A stretch of 8,612 nt of DNA from Brevundimonas sp. UBA5866. Lineage in GTDB: Bacteria; Pseudomonadota; Alphaproteobacteria; Caulobacterales; Caulobacteraceae. Positions 6,875-8,612 of this stretch are shown in pieces. The stretch's first letter is position 1. Each line of letters starts with the position of its first letter. The stretch lies in contig NZ_DJFS01000014.1 of NCBI RefSeq assembly GCF_002432125.1, positions 345 to 8,956 on the forward strand, given 5' to 3'. The notes beneath the pieces are model-generated. The model had not been told where the DNA came from and ran no database searches. It saw nothing but the letters and a program-made list of their open reading frames with translations. Both the position numbers and the translations under genes were made by a program.

Positions 6875-7800
6875 TAGCTCAGCTTTTGGAAGAAGCGGCT
6901 CGGACGCAGTTTTGCGAACCAGCTGACCGGATTGAACAGGCTGGCACCCGGCGACCAGGACACCAGAATGATCTGGGCCTTACCGACGAGGTTCTCTTCC
7001 GGAACCATGCCCACGCCCATCGAACGCTCGACGCGGCTGTCGATGGAGTTGTCGCGGTTGTCACCCATCATGAAGTAGTGACCGGTCGGCACTTCGAACA
7101 CCGGCGTATTGTCCAGTTCGAAGTTCGGGCCAAAGTCCTGCGTCATGAAGGTTTTGCCACCCGGAAGCGTCTCGCGGACCTTGGCCAGCGAGCGCGCGCC
7201 GAACAGATCGCTCATTTCCTGACGGGTCACGACCACGTCATCGACCGGCGCATCGTTGATGAACAGCTTGCCGCCGCGCATCTGCACCTTGTCGCCCGGC
7301 AGGCCGATGACGCGCTTGATGTAATCCACCTTGGTATCGCGCGGCAGTTTGAACACGGCGATATCACCGCGCGCCGGAGCCTTGCCGAACACGCGGCCCT
7401 CGAACAGCGGCGGGCTGAACGGGATCGAGTGTTTCGAATAGCCGTAGGACCATTTCGACACGACGATATAGTCGCCCTCATAGAGGTTCGGCTCCATCGA
7501 TGCCGAAGGAATGGTGAACGGCTGGAACAGAAGAACGCGAACAACCAACGCGATCAACAGAGCAAACACTATCGTCTTGATGATCTCGACAGTTTCGTTT
7601 GCCGCGGACTTTTTCTCGGTCACAGGTTTGGCCTTCTTTCGGCGCCGCGGCGCAGTTATCGGCTTTTCGCTTTCGAGAGCTTCGGGATCATCCCCCAGAT
7701 CAAAGGGGGCGTCTCCATCGTCGCTCCAAACGGGTTGGCGGGCGGCCTTGTTTTCGGCTGCGTCCGCTTCACCAAACTCAGCCTTGGTGTCGTCGCTCAT
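6874..7800 (-). CDS. lepB: Signal peptidase I
   Basis: This inner-membrane serine protease removes signal peptides from exported proteins. With the start at ATG 7800-7798 it has 308 residues. About 70 hydrophilic residues come first, acidic up to about 45 and then a basic patch (51-64, with PRRRKKAKP). A single hydrophobic segment follows at about 74-92, then the periplasmic catalytic domain. The catalytic serine is S101 in IPSASMEPN and the lysine base is K162 in DYIKRVIGLPGD; the conserved GDNRDNSIDSR box begins at 246. An in-frame TTG eight codons upstream (7824) lacks a ribosome-binding site, whereas GAG lies six bases before the ATG and GGGGGA further up; I prefer the ATG. Its stop overlaps the rnc start by one base. 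The first conserved box follows the membrane segment directly, as is normal for the family. Confidence 0.94.
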   Translation of the reverse strand: MSDDTKAEFGEADAAENKAARQPVWSDDGDAPFDLGDDPEALESEKPITAPRRRKKAKPVTEKKSAANETVEIIKTIVFALLIALVVRVLLFQPFTIPSASMEPNLYEGDYIVVSKWSYGYSKHSIPFSPPLFEGRVFGKAPARGDIAVFKLPRDTKVDYIKRVIGLPGDKVQMRGGKLFINDAPVDDVVVTRQEMSDLFGARSLAKVRETLPGGKTFMTQDFGPNFELDNTPVFEVPTGHYFMMGDNRDNSIDSRVERSMGVGMVPEENLVGKAQIILVSWSPGASLFNPVSWFAKLRPSRFFQKLS

Positions 7801-7840
7801 GGTCTGCTCGAATCCCCCGCACAACGCGAGGTAACATATT

Positions 7841-7861
7841 CGCCTAATCTTTCATCAGGCG
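7841..7861 (-). promoter_or_regulatory. Hairpin across the acpS stop codon, before lepB
   Basis: Read on the minus strand, CGCCTGAT pairs with ATTAGGCG around the loop GAAAG: eight pairs including one G-U wobble, which forms only in RNA of this strand. It includes the acpS TGA and ends 40 bases before the lepB ATG. No T run follows, so it is not a terminator. It could affect stability or processing of a shared mRNA, or be incidental. Confidence 0.35.
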
Positions 7862-8256
7862 GCGGGCAAGGCTTCGATGATTACGAATGATTGAGAATAT
7901 GGGTACTCGTCAGTCATGGTGAGGTGGATGTGCGCCACATGACCGTCCGGGGTCAGCTTTTTCAGATGCTCCGCAGCGTTCCCCGTCAACTGTAGCGTCG
8001 GCTTGCCGGAGGGCAGGTTCACCACCCCCATATCGCGCCAGTAGACATCAGAACGGATGCCCGTGCCCAGGGCCTTGGCACAGGCTTCCTTGGCGGCGAA
8101 CCGCTTGGCATAGCTCCACGACGGATCGGGTTTACGGTCGGATCGTGCGATCTCGACAGATGTGAAGCAGCGCTTTTTGAACCTGTCTCCAAACCGTTCC
8201 AGCGTCTCTTCGATCCGGCGAATGTCGCACAGATCGGAGCCGATGCCGATGATCAC
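7855..8256 (-). CDS. acpS: Holo-[acyl-carrier-protein] synthase (GTG start)
   Basis: AcpS transfers the 4'-phosphopantetheine arm of coenzyme A to a serine of acyl carrier protein, activating it for fatty acid synthesis in the cytoplasm. The protein has 133 residues, normal for the family. The N-terminal GIGSDLCDIRRIE (4-16) carries the metal-binding D8, and RFAAKEACAKALGTG (52-66) carries the second ligand E57. HIHLTMTDEYPYSQSFVI (109-126) matches the C-terminal HVSISHD-like region, with a threonine-methionine variant. The start is GTG at 8256-8254, which overlaps the pdxJ stop as GTGA; GGGAG lies seven bases upstream and the conserved MIIGIGSD opening fits exactly. It is translationally coupled to pdxJ, an arrangement found in many proteobacteria. 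Confidence 0.96.
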   Translation of the reverse strand: MIIGIGSDLCDIRRIEETLERFGDRFKKRCFTSVEIARSDRKPDPSWSYAKRFAAKEACAKALGTGIRSDVYWRDMGVVNLPSGKPTLQLTGNAAEHLKKLTPDGHVAHIHLTMTDEYPYSQSFVIIEALPAA

Positions 8257-8612
8257 GCGCCCGCTCCCATAAGGGCGGCGTCCATCGCGGCCCGCATACG
8301 GCGGATGGCTGCATCCAGTCCGACGAACACCGCCTCCCCGATCAGGAAATGGCCGATGTTCAGTTCCATGATCTCGGGAATGTCGAGAATGGTCGCCGCG
8401 GTCGCATAATCCAGACCGTGGCCCGCGTGGACCTCGATCCCCAGATCGTGCGCCTGTTTGGCGGCGGCCTTCAGGCGCTCGAACTCGGCGGCACGCTCGG
8501 CACCCGACGGGTTGCAGTAGCGGCCGGTGTGGAACTCCACCACCTGCGCGCCGACAGCGGCGGCGGCGGTCACCTGCTCGGGCGACGGCTCGATAAACAG
8601 CGAGACACGGAT
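8253..8612 (-). CDS. pdxJ: Pyridoxine 5'-phosphate synthase, C-terminal half (5' end outside the window)
   Basis: PdxJ condenses 1-deoxy-xylulose 5-phosphate with 3-amino-2-oxopropyl phosphate to make pyridoxine 5'-phosphate, the last ring-forming step of DXP-dependent vitamin B6 synthesis. The last 119 residues are present; the frame is open to the window edge, beginning IRVSLFIEPSPEQV, so the start lies beyond 8612. The family motifs are VEFHTGRYCN, HAGHGLDYATA and ELNIGHFLIGEAVFVGL, which line the TIM-barrel active site and phosphate pocket. The valine codon GTG at 8573 is internal, not a start. The TGA stop overlaps the acpS GTG by four bases. The fragment is intact and identification is firm. 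Confidence 0.96.
   Translation of the reverse strand: MRVSLFIEPSPEQVTAAAAVGAQVVEFHTGRYCNPSGAERAAEFERLKAAAKQAHDLGIEVHAGHGLDYATAATILDIPEIMELNIGHFLIGEAVFVGLDAAIRRMRAAMDAALMGAGA

Noticed and set aside
7801..7824. Upstream TTG start for lepB
   Set aside because: No ribosome-binding site precedes it, and the ATG at 7800 is a better start; the eight extra residues show no family similarity.
6886..7890. 334-codon open frame on the plus strand opposite lepB
   Set aside because: It is a shadow of lepB, rich in His and Arg, with no recognisable motif.

Overview
The window is an ordinary, densely packed chromosomal segment of a high-GC alphaproteobacterium. The protein sequences and the order pdxJ-acpS-lepB-rnc-era point to Caulobacterales, with Brevundimonas as my best guess. 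That is inference from sequence character; no search was run. There are nine protein-coding genes, two of them cut by the window edges. I see no RNA genes, insertion sequences, prophage parts or CRISPR arrays. No gap without a gene reaches 300 bases; the longest is 2202-2372.

Right part (8612 down to 3947, all on the minus strand): a tightly coupled operon-like series. It runs pdxJ (C-terminal part), acpS, lepB, rnc, era and a membrane-anchored class C serine hydrolase. Three junctions overlap by 1-4 bases (GTGA, TAATG, TTGA). The others are gaps of 54 bases (acpS-lepB) and 7 bases (era-hydrolase). The series ends at a strong bidirectional hairpin terminator at 3914-3942.

Middle (2373-3884, plus strand): a single gene for a succinyl-CoA:acetate-type CoA-transferase. 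It converges on the serine hydrolase at the shared terminator. A 171-base intergenic region separates it from the divergent gene on its left and contains a 12-base perfect palindrome and a GC-rich inverted repeat.

Left part (1-2201): a small SnoaL/NTF2-like protein gene whose stop codon lies one base before the TTG start of recO, both on the minus strand. recO converges with the end of recG (plus strand), leaving only nine bases between the stop codons.

Functionally the genes cover vitamin B6 synthesis (PdxJ), acyl-carrier-protein activation (AcpS), secretion (LepB), RNA processing and 30S assembly (Rnc, Era), recombination and fork repair (RecO, RecG) and acetate/CoA exchange. The notable structural point is that era and recO, neighbours in many relatives, are separated here by about 3.4 kb carrying three accessory-type genes. 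recO has thereby been placed behind a small exported-looking protein. I found no convincing undescribed system; the findings are modest context, start-codon and motif observations.
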